Source: Mesostigma viride (taxonomy: Eukaryota; Streptophyta; Mesostigmatophyceae; Mesostigmatales; Mesostigmataceae). Taken from it: DNA of 64,000 bases. The notes below the pieces were generated by a model. That model did no database searches and was not told where the DNA came from. It saw nothing but the letters and a program-made list of their open reading frames with translations. The position numbers were made by a program, and so were the translations under genes. The stretch is taken from positions 2,250,834 to 2,314,833 of the forward strand of contig RPFO01000213.1 of the NCBI GenBank assembly GCA_009746045.1. Direction: 5' to 3'. Positions 50,655 to 63,235 of this stretch are shown here, piece by piece (positions within the stretch are counted from its first letter, which is position 1; every line of letters starts with the position of its first letter).

Positions 50655-53489
50655 ATCCTTAGGGACCTGCTTTTGTTGACCGACGAATGATTGATGCGCA
50701 ACCCCGTGGTATGAGCAGTAGTTTTGGTCGCTTTTCTAGTTGTCGGCAGGCCAAAGGAGCTTTGCCCGCTGGTAATCTCTCACTTACTCATGTCCTTGCT
50801 CATGTCGCATAGCACAGCAGCTTGTGGAGTGTTTTTCTTCCTGAAGGGGGGTCCGAAGGGGTCGTTGCATTGGGTGTCCCACAATTCATACACAAGCCCA
50901 CTGTGCTTTTTACAAGTGGTAGAATGTTTTTTATTAGCTCTCAGCATGGCTGGGTTGTCTGTCATGTTGGTTCTTGGAGCAGCTAGGGAGTTCTCCCATC
51001 GGAGGTCAGTGCAGACCTGTAGTTGTAATCTGTGCAGATCGCTTATTGAAGGTTGGGAGACTTTCCTGTAGTAGGTCATGCCAAGGGTGTGGCTTGACAA
51101 GGTTTTGTGAAGTGCACGGTATGTCTCGTTCTTCTTGTGGGGCCCATGTTGCATGTCTGCCAACTATGCCCAGATATGCCGCCTATTGGTTGAGTGTGCC
51201 ACGGCACTGAAGAGCCTGAAGGACACTTGACGCCCGAGTCGAAGGTCATGAACCTGCAATGCCATCAAACCCTGGGCAGCACACAAGTTGCAAGGAAGTG
51301 CGTGTGCTGTTGTGCGCTGTTTCAGCGGCCACACAAGTCCTGTGACTTACAAGCAACTGCTATCTACAGAGAGGCTGCTACAGCGGAAAGAACATGATCT
51401 ATATTTTATTTTATAAGTGGTTTTTGCTTGCCAGCATCGTTTTGACATGGCCGGGCGCCTGGTTCTCGTGCATAGGGTCATGTGCATGTCACGTGGATGT
51501 ACACTCCTCCCCTCAGGGCCAAGTGTGCATCTATTCATAACTTGTCTAAATGCAAAATGACCATTTGCAATCATATGACCATTGTCTGTGGTTCCTGTGC
51601 ATATGACCATTGTATCATACCATGTGTTAACTTTAACACAACAACCAGTCATATGCAATAAGCTAGTGACTGGTTGGTGCTAGATTCTCAAATACGATCA
51701 AGAACTCATTTCCCTTAGTATATGTAAAAGGAGGCCTGCAGTCTGCACGTCCATGTCATGTCATAATGGAATTACAACAAATAGCAAATAAATGCTGCCA
51801 CCTGGTACGCGGAAAAATGCTAGGACTCAGCGTAGCTGAGCCCCATATCGATGAGAAAACCATGCAGCGCCATACTTCAAGGAAGTAAAATATCACCTAT
51901 AAAGTGAGTACATAGTCGCTTATATAAATGACACAACTCACGCTTATACCTGGGTGTATACTAAGATGTGGGCATGTATGGATGTGCATGTGGCAGTGTG
52001 TGGGTCCTCATATGTGCTTGGCCACTGCATTGTCAGAAAGGCCTTTCAACAGTCACGCTACCCTAACTGGCGCTGGCCCCGTTGGCGCGTAGCACAAGCT
52101 GACCACGATTGGTGCTAGCGCCTAACAGAAAATGTTGCTGGATGAGCTTTACATGAAGAAATAGAGTTTAGCGTGGCCTTTCGCTCAGTAGCATCACAAA
52201 AGCATAGTTCTCAATCTAACAAGGCTTGCAACGGGACAAAAAGCTGTGCACGGTGGACAGTGTACACCGCATCTGCACTCTCTCTGACCCATGTCCCCCC
52301 CCCCCCGACTTGAAAGAGATTGCAGATGCGATATTCAGTGGGTAATTGACCCGATGCACACCTAGGAAGGCAGCACAGGAGCGAGGACGTGCAGGAGATG
52401 GCAACATGTATGCGCATGTAATGCCGAAAAAATGTTCGAGAACAATTCAACCGTGTTCATATCGTCTCGAAGACATGAAGTCGGCCAAAAATCCTCGGTC
52501 CCTCTGTGCAATCCAGATGCCTGGACCGGCCCAAAATTGCAGCGCGGCGTGCAAATGGGATTCGGCTCGTTTGCACATTTCAGAACTTACTTGACAATGA
52601 GCTAAAAAAAAAAGGCAATACAGGGTCAACCAGTACCGTGACGTCGGTGAAATAGTAGCTATCCAGCCAAGCTGCCTGCACTCCCCACGAGAAGATTGGC
52701 CACGAACTCACGCCATAACAACGCGCGGATGTTGCGCAACTAGTATGTGCTTATCAACAAACTCACGTGACCGACTAAGAAAAAAATACACAGAAATGCA
52801 ATGTGCATAACATCATAACAACAGCCGGATGCGGGGGTGAGGCCCAACGAAGGCCCATCAGTTGGTCACCCATGTAGATGCTCGGCACTCGACTACACGC
52901 TCATCTGTAGGCGATGAGCGGCTGTGAGCCTGTGACATCAATCATCATGTGTGCAGGCTCGTGTACTGACACACCCCACAACCCGCGCGCGGAGTATACG
53001 GATACGCCGAGAGCATACGCTGGCCTTGTGCTGAGTGAGGATACGGTAATCAATTTGCTGCCACTTGGCAGTCCCCCACGCTTACTGTAAGAGCGAGCTG
53101 CACGAACTCAGCAAAATGACAAGGCTTTCAGCGTTGCCAACCCTGCGGCGATGCCCTCAGCCCTACACTCCCAGTTGCCACCAGTACTGTAGACGCAACG
53201 CTGGGCACGCCCCAACGGCTTACTTCACTCTTTTCAATAGCTCTTTCAATTAAATGAGCGATGCTGAGATGCTGACGTAACAACATGCATCTCATGGGTA
53301 GACGGCACTAGTGCCTGGAAAATGTAGGTCGCGTTTTCGAGGCGGCACGATACTTGATTATGATGTTGGCCATGTTGGTCGCTTCCAACGTCCATGCCTC
53401 TTATACCCGTCAGTGGAACCCGTCGGCTATCTCAACGCTTTTCTTTCCTCCTTGTAGAAACTTGGTAACATAATGCATGCCTTAAAACC
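50655..53489. other. Spacer between p27-like and Ere-family genes
   Basis: No gene recognised; frames are short and unmatched. A C run sits at 52297-52306. No repeat family from elsewhere in the window was noticed. Confidence 0.5.
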
Positions 53490-55034
53490 ATGGCTCCGAT
53501 TGCCGATAAAACTCGCGGGTTAGCCAAGCATGTTACCAAAGTAGCGAAGTCGTTCGGGAGTATCGACGACTTACAGCCGCTGATCGACTATGTGAAGAAC
53601 AAGAGAGTGGTCATGCTTGGAGAAGCTTCGCATGGCACGCACGAGTTTTACGAGTGGCGGAGGCTCATATCGCAAGAGCTCATCGAGAAGCACGGCTTCA
53701 ACTTCATCGCCGTCGAGGGCGACTGGCCATCCACCGAGCACGTCAATCGCTACGTCGTGAACCTCGAGAACATGAGCGTGCGTGACAGCCTCATCGCGTT
53801 CCACCGCTGGCCGACCTGGATATGGGCGAACACGGACATCCTCAAACTTGTCCAATGGATGCGCGATCACAACTGCAAGATCCCCAAGAAGAAAGCCCGA
53901 GCCGCCTTCTTTGGCCTGGACGTCTACTCGCTCTTCGAATCCATCCAGGCCGCGCTCGACGAGCTCGAGAAATTCGACCCGGCCATGGCCCAAATGGCGC
54001 GGCTCCGTTACGCCTGCTTCGACCCCTTTGTCGGCGACGAGATGGCCTACGCAAAGTCCCTGGTGACCTACCCCGCAGGGTGCCGCGCGCAAGCGGTCAA
54101 AGTGCTCAAGGACCTGCTGGCCTCCCGCCTCCAGAGCCGCGAGGACGAGCAGCAGGACGAGAGCGCAGGCGGCGGTGACGAGGAGCGGCATATCCTCCGC
54201 TTCTCCGCGACACAGAACGCCCGCATCGTGGCCAACGCCGAGGATTACTACCGCGTGATGATCCTGGGCGACGAGGACAGCTGGAACGTGCGCGACCGCC
54301 ACATGAAGGAGACCCTTGACACCCTGCTGGACGAGTACGGGCCCGGGTCCAAGGCCATTGTGTGGGTGCACAACACCCACGTCGGCGACTACCGCGCGAC
54401 CGATATGGTCCAGCAAGGGCAGGTGAACCTCGGGGGGCTGGCACGGGAGACATATGGCGAGGGCGCAGTGGCGCTCGTCGGGTTTGGCTCCTATCAGGGG
54501 ACGGTCACGGCGAGCTACGCGTGGGGTGCCCCCGAGCAGCTCATGCCGGCACCCCCTGGGCGCCCTGGGAGCGTCGAGGCCGTTTTCCACGAGGCCGCGA
54601 GCGAGATGGGTGCGGAGCGGCTGTACGTTATGCTGGACCCCGCAGCAGCGTGGGCCGACAAGACCACAGCAGGGACATCCCAGGACCATGCCATACCCGG
54701 CGGGAGGTTCATGGGGACATCGCAAGGTCACGCGGCATCCGGCGGCAAGACTGTGACCTTTCCACCTGCGCACGCCAGCTACGCGGTTGCCGCACACGCG
54801 GGTGGTGGCACATCCGCACTGCACAGGAACGACCCTCTCGCGCAGGTGATGGGACACCGTGCGATTGGGGTGGTCTACCACCCGCCCTTTGAGCGCTTTG
54901 GCAACTACGTGCCGACCGCCCTCTCGCGCCGCTACGACGCGTTCATGCACTTCGAGCGCACGCGGTGCCTGCGGTCGTTGAGCGTGGACGAGGATGAACG
55001 CGAGGTGCCAGAGACGTACCCGTTCGGGCAGTAG
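53490..55034 (+). CDS. Erythromycin-esterase-family protein, intronless
   Basis: One uninterrupted 514-codon frame. Bacterial Ere enzymes open the macrolide lactone ring; most relatives, including those in algae and plants, have no known substrate. Family blocks are present: VVMLGEASHGTHEFYEWR (Glu45, His48, His51), FIAVEGDWPSTEHVNRYV, IVWVHNTHVGDYRATDM (the second conserved His region), ALVGFGSYQGTVTAS and a C-terminal RYDAFMHFERTRCLRSL. Residues ~375-420 hold a Gly/His-rich insert with a short internal repeat (GTSQDHA, GTSQGHA) that I do not recall from bacterial forms. The start is the first ATG, 44 residues before the first catalytic motif, which is normal for the family. It is high in GC with a clean coding bias. 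A 552-codon antisense frame over it is a shadow. Absence of introns among intron-rich neighbours suggests transfer from a bacterium or a retrocopy. Confidence 0.9.
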   Translation: MAPIADKTRGLAKHVTKVAKSFGSIDDLQPLIDYVKNKRVVMLGEASHGTHEFYEWRRLISQELIEKHGFNFIAVEGDWPSTEHVNRYVVNLENMSVRDSLIAFHRWPTWIWANTDILKLVQWMRDHNCKIPKKKARAAFFGLDVYSLFESIQAALDELEKFDPAMAQMARLRYACFDPFVGDEMAYAKSLVTYPAGCRAQAVKVLKDLLASRLQSREDEQQDESAGGGDEERHILRFSATQNARIVANAEDYYRVMILGDEDSWNVRDRHMKETLDTLLDEYGPGSKAIVWVHNTHVGDYRATDMVQQGQVNLGGLARETYGEGAVALVGFGSYQGTVTASYAWGAPEQLMPAPPGRPGSVEAVFHEAASEMGAERLYVMLDPAAAWADKTTAGTSQDHAIPGGRFMGTSQGHAASGGKTVTFPPAHASYAVAAHAGGGTSALHRNDPLAQVMGHRAIGVVYHPPFERFGNYVPTALSRRYDAFMHFERTRCLRSLSVDEDEREVPETYPFGQ

Positions 55035-55329
55035 GGTGCATCTATACACCCATGTACGGGACATACTATTCGGCCAATACTGTAGGGTGCACGCGTGTCT
55101 AGCCGCATTCATGTTCAGGACGTACCTGTTTGGCAGTAGGTGCGCCAGGGTAGTGCCTTGGCGTGGCCATGCATGCGCCCCTGGAATTGTTGGGACCCAC
55201 GCTTTCTGTATGTATATTTGCACATTCATGAGCGTGTGCTGTATAATCCAGGAATAGTTGTCTTACTTGAAATATACAGTGCGCAAATGCCCGATTAATT
55301 TTGGCAGTAGTGCATGCGTGTGTATGTAT

Positions 55330-55477
55330 GAGACAACCAGCGCAGGCCAGAAATGTGTATTAAGTGAGACAACTATAAAGTTTATCAAAGAGACAATCAG
55401 CTATATACATCCAAGGTCGATCCGGATTCTCCCGATTTCCATGGCCTGCGCTGGTTGTACGTCTCCTTGATATACAT
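55330..55477. mobile_element. MITE, GAGACAACCAGCGCAGGCCA family, copy A
   Basis: The left end is GAGACAACCAGCGCAGGCCA, and the right end TGGCCTGCGCTGGTTGTACG with TCTCCTTGATA following is its inverse with a small insertion. There is no coding capacity. An internal TTTATCAAAGAGACAATCAG looks like a nested end. Confidence 0.72.
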
Positions 55478-55867
55478 CCAGATTGTTGCATGCATGCCTT
55501 GCATGTCGTGAACGTTTTGGCACGCTAGCTAGCGCTCAATAGCACCGCTTAAATTTGATCGACCATATCAATTATAAGTAATTAATATCATGCTCTAGTT
55601 ACAATTAATTAACATGTACAGCAATCGAATATTGTAATTGGGCTTAATTGTACGTTAGCTGTAATGTATTACATGCGCGACGTCTATATATAATTGGTGA
55701 CGCAGTCACGTGCTTATAAATAATTTTTTGTTATATAAGATTGTCATGTATGCCAGATACATGTGCCTTAGTATTAGCGTATACAAGGCTACACATTTCC
55801 AACTCCATTCACCCCTGGCCATCATCCTTAATAACGAGATCCTCGACATGCACGTGGTAGCGGCACG

Positions 55868-55961
55868 TATCAAGGAGACAACCATGTATGCATCGAGCTA
55901 AGTACCATGGTCCGGATTCCCCAGATCGATTTCGAACTGGCCTGCGCTGGCTGTCTCAATA
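55868..55961. mobile_element. MITE, GAGACAACCAGCGCAGGCCA family, copy B
   Basis: TATCAAGGAGACAACCA and TGGCCTGCGCTGGCTGTCTC are inverted ends of a 94-bp element. The interior CCATGGTCCGGATTCCCC matches copy A and the half-copy at 11.7 kb. The flanking 55478-55867 and 55962-56640 hold no recognised feature. Confidence 0.7.
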
Positions 55962-56649
55962 CATGCAGTTTTATATCCACACCAAGTGAGAGCAAGTGGC
56001 TGAGCACTACACTTCGTTTTGATTCAGTGCGCCTAATTTATTACAATGCGTCCTGTACATGGATAAAAGAAGTGTTCTTGTAACGCCTGAAAACCGATTT
56101 TGGGCCCAGGTATGTGTCGAATACAGCTGCACAGAGCAAAGGCGAGTCAATTTCCTCCACCGACCTGGTCATGCACATGACAAAGAAAAACAGGGCAGCA
56201 AGTTGTACAAGCACAATGCGCAGAAGCATAAGAGCAAATAGAAGTTACACGATACTTGAGAGATCAGGCCTGCAGTACTGCAGGTGGCAGATTACAAAAA
56301 ACTGAGAGGGAAATGTAGCATGCATTATGCAAAAAAGCCCTCTGGCCTGTATGCACACACAGCTATCAGTAGCTTTGCGAATGTGCATGCGATTCCACAT
56401 GCAGCAACATGCTTTCCGTGTAGGTACAGAACCATGGAACATAAAATCTTCGAACAGTGAACAGCATGGAGCACACCACCGCCGCGCACTAGAACAGTGA
56501 CCGGCTCATCGCTGAGCACTTCCCTTGCAGAAGTGGAAATGTGTTGGAGGATACTACCAGCTCCTCCATTCAACGTTGGAGAGAAATGCAAGCGGCAGCT
56601 GCAGCAACATAGCCGTTGAATAAGGCAGGGCATGCGTGCGCACCACAGC

Positions 56650-58960
56650 AACCATCAGGGCTTGCTCCGCTCCCAACAATGTCCGCCACATGCAGCCGCC
56701 ACAAGGACTAGAAGGCGCTGAGTGCGGCTCATGGGCTCCCTGGACTCTCGTGATGCATGGGAAAACTGGAGGCCGTGTCGGTGGGTATGGTGGAGGTGGC
56801 AGTGGCAGTGGATACGGTATGTCAGTGTCGGCGGTGGCGGTGGAGGCGGGGATCGAGGCAGATCATGGGCAGGCGGAGTACCTCGGGGAGAACAACTCAC
56901 GCAGTTCCCAAGGTGGATTCAGAATCGCATCCCAACGTGGAAAGTATTTTCGGGGAAGCCAGGTGCGAGGTAAAGGTGGAGGTGATCTACGACAAGCAGC
57001 GGTTATCGAAGAGCCAGCAGCGCCGAGCCACCGGGCAATCCGTCCAGGCAGACTTGCCTTGGAGAACTTGATGTTCTTTTTCAAGGGACCAGCGCTAAAC
57101 TACCCAATGCGCCTCGGGCGAGCACACCGCCGTCGAGTTGATGATACGGGCCAAATTCACACTTGGTTTGCTGCCGGAGGTTGGTCCCCGAGATGTGGAC
57201 ACCAACCAGCCTATCCCCTGCAATGATCCTGCCGAGCAAGCGATGCGGCTCATGCTGCACAGGTAAGCGGGATGCGATCGCCCAGAGCGTGATGTAGGGC
57301 AAGCGCAAGTCCCAACTGGTTCGTGAAGGACCCCTGGTGGATCGTAACCCCAAGCACGCAAGACTTCCTTGGTGGTCACTGAGCCGGGAGCTCGGCGAGC
57401 CCGGTGGCGGCAGGGTGGTCATGGGAAGCGCAACGGTGGTCGATGCCGGCTAAGTCAAGCAAGGAGCTCTTGGAAGTTGGAATTCTTCTTGAAGCTCGCC
57501 GCCTTCATGGCCCGAGACGACCTCAGCAGGGGCTCCGAGGCAGCACATGGTTGGGCAAATGATTGCACGGCAACGGGTGCGCCCTTGTCGGCGAAAGGAA
57601 CTAATTCAGCCCACTTACTTCTAAACGACTCCATGGCAACGGGAATGTGCTTCGCACCCGGGGCGTGACGTCGAAGGGTCCGCAGAGATAGACATGCCAA
57701 CGGTAGAATGGGCAGAGAAATGAGATCAAGGGTTGGGTAATCTGTGAGGAGGCGGGCACGCACACGGGGGCACAACTTTTACACAGCGGGCGACGACGTG
57801 GGCCACAGCGCATCGCATAGCGGCCTGCCAGCAGCCGGCGTGTAGAATTAGTGCCAAGACGCGCCGCACACCGAGATGGCTATGCTCCGCAAGGGTGACT
57901 CCAGGTCACCGTTGATTTTTGCAGGGCCGTACTTGTCCTGCCCAGGCGTCTTGAATCAGTGCAAGCCGTTGCGACGGGATGGAGCTATATATAGGGGGTT
58001 GCTTTGCGAAGCCGTAGGGATACTGGGGGGTAACAATTATGCGGTAGAGGGCCGGCCCATCCCAGGTGTAGTTGCAGGCGTAGTTGCAGGTGTAGCTGCT
58101 GGTGTAGTTGCTGGTGTCCTTGGCTGCACGATGAGCCATGCCGTCGAGCTCGGCCACACGTTTGGCCACAGATTCGACAGGGGTGAGAAACGCTGGTAAC
58201 GCCATGGGAAGAGGCAATAATTGCGCATCTGGGTGAACACAGCCACCGGGTCCGACCATAGGTCACCGGCATGACACTCCACACACGAGGAGTAAAGGCT
58301 GCGTGGTGGAGATCATGATGGCAGCCATGAGTCATGGCCCCGACAGGTTGACAATGTAACGAAGAGTGGTATGGTGGAATGAGGGCCCGGCTGGGGGTAT
58401 AAAACAGGTGAGCCATCCAAGGGTTGAGAATGGTAAAGAATGCCACAGCCGCCTCGATGTGACGCCCCTCTAGTTCGGTTTCCACCAACCCATCGGCATA
58501 AATGGAAGCCGTGGAACCCGGGCCATGGGCCGAGTTCTTGAAGCTGCGCCCCCGTGACATCCTGTGTGGTAGGCATAGGGAGGGCGTAGCATGACGCAAC
58601 GTCGGCGTTGGCGTGCGTTGAGTCCGGCGCGGTGGAGTTTGGACCACCTTCATGCCGTATACCTGGATCAATTATCATTTCCCGCTGAGCACGTTTGCCA
58701 GCGAGTTTCTCGTTTGACATGAGCCATTTCATAGGTTGGTGGTCGGTCGCCAAAGTGAAATCCGGCCAAACAGGTACGGCTGGAAGTAATGAGTGACCCA
58801 AACGATGGCCATGCAGGGCTTCGCCTTCGTGCGAGCTGTAGTCTGTACCGTGGCGAAACTCAGCGATGATGGCCAACCATAGCGTCGATGGTTGCCTGCC
58901 ACCCGTGCAAATTCTAGCCTATAACCTACATCAATCAGTCCCCTTGAGCGCCACAATGCC
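56650..58960 (-). mobile_element. Fossil Ty3/gypsy-like retroelement, pol 3' part
   Basis: The minus strand keeps recognisable pieces of an RNase H domain (AIVWVTHYFQPYLFGR, TDHQPMKWLM at about 58700-58850), followed by weaker integrase-like and C-terminal sequence down to about 56650. The copy is heavily broken, with many interruptions, and no LTRs were found. It looks old. The family call rests on the RNase H block; the outer limits are approximate. Confidence 0.6.
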
Positions 58961-59382
58961 CAATTGTTCAGGATGACTTCATGTCCAACCGCAGGCGAGC
59001 GTCTATCTTACTGACCAGCTGTCACACACGTGACTTGCACAGCGTGCCAGCTCAAAAGGAACTGCCAAGCGTTTGGCAGGCTACTGACAAGTGACTGACA
59101 ATGCGTATCAGATACCACTACACTGCCAAACCGGCATCATATGTCAGTTGGCCTGGCCAGAGGCTCTTCCATCAAATATCGTCTTTGGAGTATCAGAGTA
59201 ACATTGAGAACTGGGCGCGTAAGCCAAGTGGGCTGTGTGTCGCAGCGCCAAGTCCCATCCACTGCAATGTGCCACTTGGCAGAATCATCCGTGCGCGAGC
59301 AACGAATCGATTGACCTGCGAACTGCAGGGCGGGCTGCACCGACGGCCGGCCGAGCCGCAAGCGGAAGCAGAGTTAATTTTC

Positions 59383-59537
59383 TGATTTGGCACGCCGCAA
59401 AGGTGAAGACCATTTGCGTTCAGTGCCGGTCCGCGGAAAACGCGGAAAACGCGATCTGCAAACAAATGAATCCGACTGGAATCGAACTGGGGACCTCTCG
59501 TACCAACTTTCGCTGACTATAGGACGGACGTCTCCGG
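59383..59537 (-). mobile_element. tRNA-derived SINE, copy 2
   Basis: Same element as 22946-23088: CGCAAAGGTGAAGACCATTT at one end, AGTTCGATTCC on the minus strand (59478-59488) and GTCCGTCCTATAGTCAGC at its head. A GCGGAAAAC duplication distinguishes it from copy 1. Confidence 0.7.
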
Positions 59538-60491
59538 ATCCTAGGGCATCGCAGAGTTAATGCCCATGTGCAGTTCCCGACTTTAATGGCCAGCATGCAA
59601 CACCATCAATGGCACCAATTTCTCATAAAATACTGGGCTACTTGCCTAGGATAGTTTCTTGTAATATACTGGGCTAGTTGCCCGGGGGGGAAAAAATCCT
59701 AAGAAATCCATGACATTCATTACGCACCGGCTCTAATTAAACAAGCCCTTCGCTCTCTGACTCTCACCTCCAATGAATTTGAGTATACCACGCTGCTGTT
59801 CAAGGGGCCATTCACACGCACAGGATAGGAAGCTTGACAGCATCATGGCACCCCCTAGAAAGGACTCTCAGCACAGAGACTCGTCCCAGGCTAGCACCAG
59901 AACAACACGCGGACCGTTGATGCACGCCGACACCTACTTGTACCATGCATAGCATCAAAACACACACAGTTCCCCCAATCAACAATCCTCCACACGCAGC
60001 ACACAGCTTGTGGCATTTGAAACCGGTGCAGCTGGCAGCACACCCACATAGGAAGATCACGCAACACCTGGTATTACATTTCCAACGGTTCTGCAGAAAG
60101 ACGTTAATAGCCCTCTGCAAATGCCTTAACCATACCAGGAATTGCACTCTAGCAGACACGAACCAAAGGTAGCACATGGACAAAAAATAACAGTAATCAC
60201 AATAATAGCAATCACGATGGAACTACTATCCTGGAGGCTCTGCCAGGCCAAGGCAGACAGCATGCATGCGCGCAAGAAGAAAGAGCCCATACCCTTGCAT
60301 GCACAAGCTGGGCCCGCAACTGGGTACCCCGAGAGGCCTAGCATAGGGTTGCAGATGTTGGGGAAAGGGAAGATCCAACAAGGACGGTTGAGGGTGCCAT
60401 CTGCCGGGGTGGCACCCGGCAGATGGCAGGGGGGGTGAGAGTGAAGCTAGGGCAGGGGGGAGGGGGTCCATGCTACCGCGGCTCGGCGTAC
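59538..60491. other. Region expected to hold the last CHI-like exon(s)
   Basis: The C-terminal exon of the chalcone-isomerase-like gene should lie here or further left, but no convincing match was found. No other feature is recognised. Confidence 0.4.
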
Positions 60492-62356
60492 CTGCCATCA
60501 ATGTCCATAGTCAAGACACCACTTGGCGTCCAGGTCTGCACGACAACACACCATGGGACACAAAACAACAGCGCCACGGTACAGCAGGGGGCGACAGTAT
60601 GCCTTGGATCTGTTGTCAGCTACTAGGGGACCCCTATTCATATAGTGACCGTCTCCTTGTAGCATGAAGCATAGCTCGGATGCCACGCGGATGAGCGCAA
60701 GTAATGGATGGCCGCACCGACACCTTGTACTATGACAGTGGCTGAATTCGCCACAGGGCACCAGCTATGTCCTGATTTCTCAATGGTCGCATCTCTATGA
60801 AAATGGCTCATCCAACCCCCACTTGCTTTAGGACAAAAGCTAGGGTATAACATTGCACGCGAAACTAATAAGCATTTCAGACTTGAAGGCTCAAAGCTGG
60901 ACAGCGCCCTGGAATAAAATAAAAGGCACGTGAATGCAGCGAATACGGACCATGATGACTGCAAACGGAGGAAAGTGGAAGGGTGGAACGGATATGAGAC
61001 GTGCTCCCAGCGAGAAAGACGACGAGGACACATGGACCAAGGACTGAAACCAATGGGTCTTCACAAGGCTGCGTCTTCACTGCATATTGCACCAAAAGTT
61101 GACAGCTCAACCCACATGGCATTTCTTGGATGAAGCTCTAGGAATCGACCCCGCCTACGCACATCTCAAATGCAACGAGGCACGGCTGGGAAGCACTGTC
61201 AGGCACTATCAGGCACTGTCAGGCATCGCCAGGCATCGCCAGGCACTGTCAGGGACTGTCAGAAATTGTCAGGCACTGTCAGGCATCATCTATCAGCGCG
61301 TGCGGCTCACCATGGTAATCTTGGTGCCCGCCTTGAAGAGAGGGACCTTGCTGAACACCGCCGTGAAGCGCTTGAGCTGGCCACGCACGAGTTGGAAAGA
61401 GAGCCGGAGATGGGATGGAGACATGCATGCAGGGCAGTTGTCTGATGATAAGAGCAGGTATCCTATAAATCGAGCGCAATGCTTACAAGTCTCAAATGAG
61501 AGTTCATAAAGATACGAAAAGTGTCAATATTTCATGAATGTCGGTGTAGGTGGGCACTGGGCCACACGAAGATGCGGGGAGATGCATGCCAACATGCGCT
61601 GCGTAGCCGTCCCGTTCTCAGCACGTGGATGGTGCACAGAGTTGCCCGTGATGATGCTTGGGCAAGGACGTGGGGCAAGGACATGCCTTAATCCAGCAAC
61701 GGGATTCAGAAAATGGACAGAACTAGACAGAAAGTCGCTTCTAGCACAGTGCATACCTGGTGGAAAAGCTGCATGTCTGATTATTACTTTCTAATGATTA
61801 CTTTCATCTTGTTACTGACGCATATCGCTGCAACCGCTCTAAAAGAAAATGATCTTAGCCGGTTGAAACCGCAAGACTCACCGCCTGTTTGCCGGGTCCC
61901 TGGCGCCCCCCTTGCGCATTCCTGACTCTATGAAGAAGGCTCTTGTCGAAACCCTGTAGGCAATGATGACATGACGCGGCAAAAGAAACATAGTGGATGC
62001 AACGAGAGCAAAGGTTTACCAAGACATCACCAACAGGCAACAAATTGAGCCATCAAACTATGCATAACTGGAGTCTGATTACACTGAGGGGCCTTGCCAA
62101 GCTGATCGCCCCCCACCTGCAGTCATATCAGTCCGCCACTTGATCAAACCATCACCCACCTTGCAGTAAAGCATGTTGTTAAGCACCTTTTCTAATCCAC
62201 AAAACCACCCACCTTTGCGATGTGGTGGCCTGCCACGTCGCGGTCCATGACGAGTACCAGCCGCCGCGCGACACCCTGCAGCGCGAGCACTTGCTCAAAT
62301 TTCTTCGCAAAGCAGGCGGCCTCCGCTCGCGCATCCGGTGATGACGCCCGACATTC
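60492..62356 (-). CDS. Chalcone-isomerase-like (CHI fold) protein, partial
   Basis: Three exons are visible: 62356-62213, 61376-61311 and 60535-60492, all with GT-AG borders and phase 0 joins; the last ends in phase 2. They read AACFAKKFEQVLALQGVARR, LVLVMDRDVAGHHIAK, then LKRFTAVFSKVPLFKAGTKI, then TWTPSGVLTMDIDG. This order (arm, L.(V/L)..RD(V/I)..., RF...F....L.KGT.I.., TW.P.G.L....DG) is that of chalcone-isomerase-like or fatty-acid-binding CHI-fold proteins, which in algae are usually plastid fatty-acid-binding types rather than flavonoid enzymes. About 20 residues usually found between HHIAK and LKRF are absent, so a small exon may be missed between 61377 and 62212. The N-terminal exons are not seen up to 64000, and the C-terminal exon was not found. 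Confidence 0.65.
61196..61286. repeat. 10-bp tandem repeat AGGCACTGTC / AGGCATCGCC
   Basis: About nine imperfect units directly downstream of the 61311 exon border of the CHI-like gene, inside its intron. Confidence 0.88.
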
Positions 62357-62639
62357 CTGCACGTGTTTTGGGTTGATACATGGATGGGCGAATAGGGCAA
62401 GGATGAGTTATGCACTCTTATCCGCAGGCAGGGTCACACGGTTGTCGCTCACAGACAACCCCTCACAGGTGGCCAACAAGCGTACAAACAAGCGCCAAGA
62501 AGTGTGCTATAGATAGCCATGAGTCGGTTGTCTAACACCTGCCCGTGTTGTATAGGTACTGTGCCGCCAGCAAACCCACAAGTGGCAAGGTGGGGACAGG
62601 CCGGCGCGAGTGGAGCGTAAGAAAGGAAACAGGCCACTA

Positions 62640-62875
62640 TCAGGCCACTGTTTGGCCACTGTTAGGCCACTAATAGGCCACTATCCGGCTTCTATTCGGC
62701 CACTATTTGGCTTCTAAGCGGCCACTATTCGACCCCTATTAGGCCACTATTAGGCCACTATTAGGCCACTATTACGACGCTAATACGCCACTATTAGGCC
62801 ACTACTAGGCCACTGTTAGGCCGCTATTAGGCCACTGTTAGGCCACTGTTAGGCCACTACTAGGCCACTATAAGA
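62640..62875. repeat. ~11-bp tandem repeat TAGGCCACTAT
   Basis: About 20 imperfect units, many differing at one or two bases. It lies upstream of the first visible CHI-like exon, so probably in an intron or 5' region of that gene. Confidence 0.9.
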
Positions 62876-63154
62876 AAGCCATGGAAGGTACAGCCGCGGG
62901 ATGTCGCACGAGGCTATAAGCACATGGATGGCCCGAAGCACCGCCTTGATTTGATGGAGGCGAGCCACGCCTCCCTGATGCATGGCTCTGCGTTGTGCTG
63001 GCACGGTGCTGCACACCCAAGAACACGAGCAGATGGATGCACGGACCGACCCCGCCACTTGGCCTTGTGCAGGTACGCTGGCTTGTGTGGCATTACCAAC
63101 CCAGGTGCGAAAGTACATATTATTAACCCTATGTTAGCAAAACGGGTGCGGGGC

Positions 63155-63235
63155 CGGTTTTGGTTAACTGGGTTTGACTACAGCTCGTGCGCACGCTGGG
63201 GTGACAGGTTCGATTCCTGGCAAAGGCAAGGCATA
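63155..63235 (+). other. tRNA-like segment with B box
   Basis: ACAGGTTCGATTCCTGG forms a good T arm with B box, followed by CAAAGGC. No matching acceptor or D arm could be drawn upstream, so a tRNA gene is not called. It may be another SINE head. Confidence 0.35.

Noticed and set aside
53571-55229. 552-codon minus-strand frame opposite the Ere-family gene
   Set aside because: The plus strand has clear family motifs and codon bias; the antisense frame is open because of high GC.
56636-57226. 196-codon plus-strand Gly-rich frame
   Set aside because: It lies antisense to the fossil gypsy-like sequence and has no family match.
63155-63235. Functional tRNA gene
   Set aside because: Only the T arm is convincing; acceptor and D arms do not pair.
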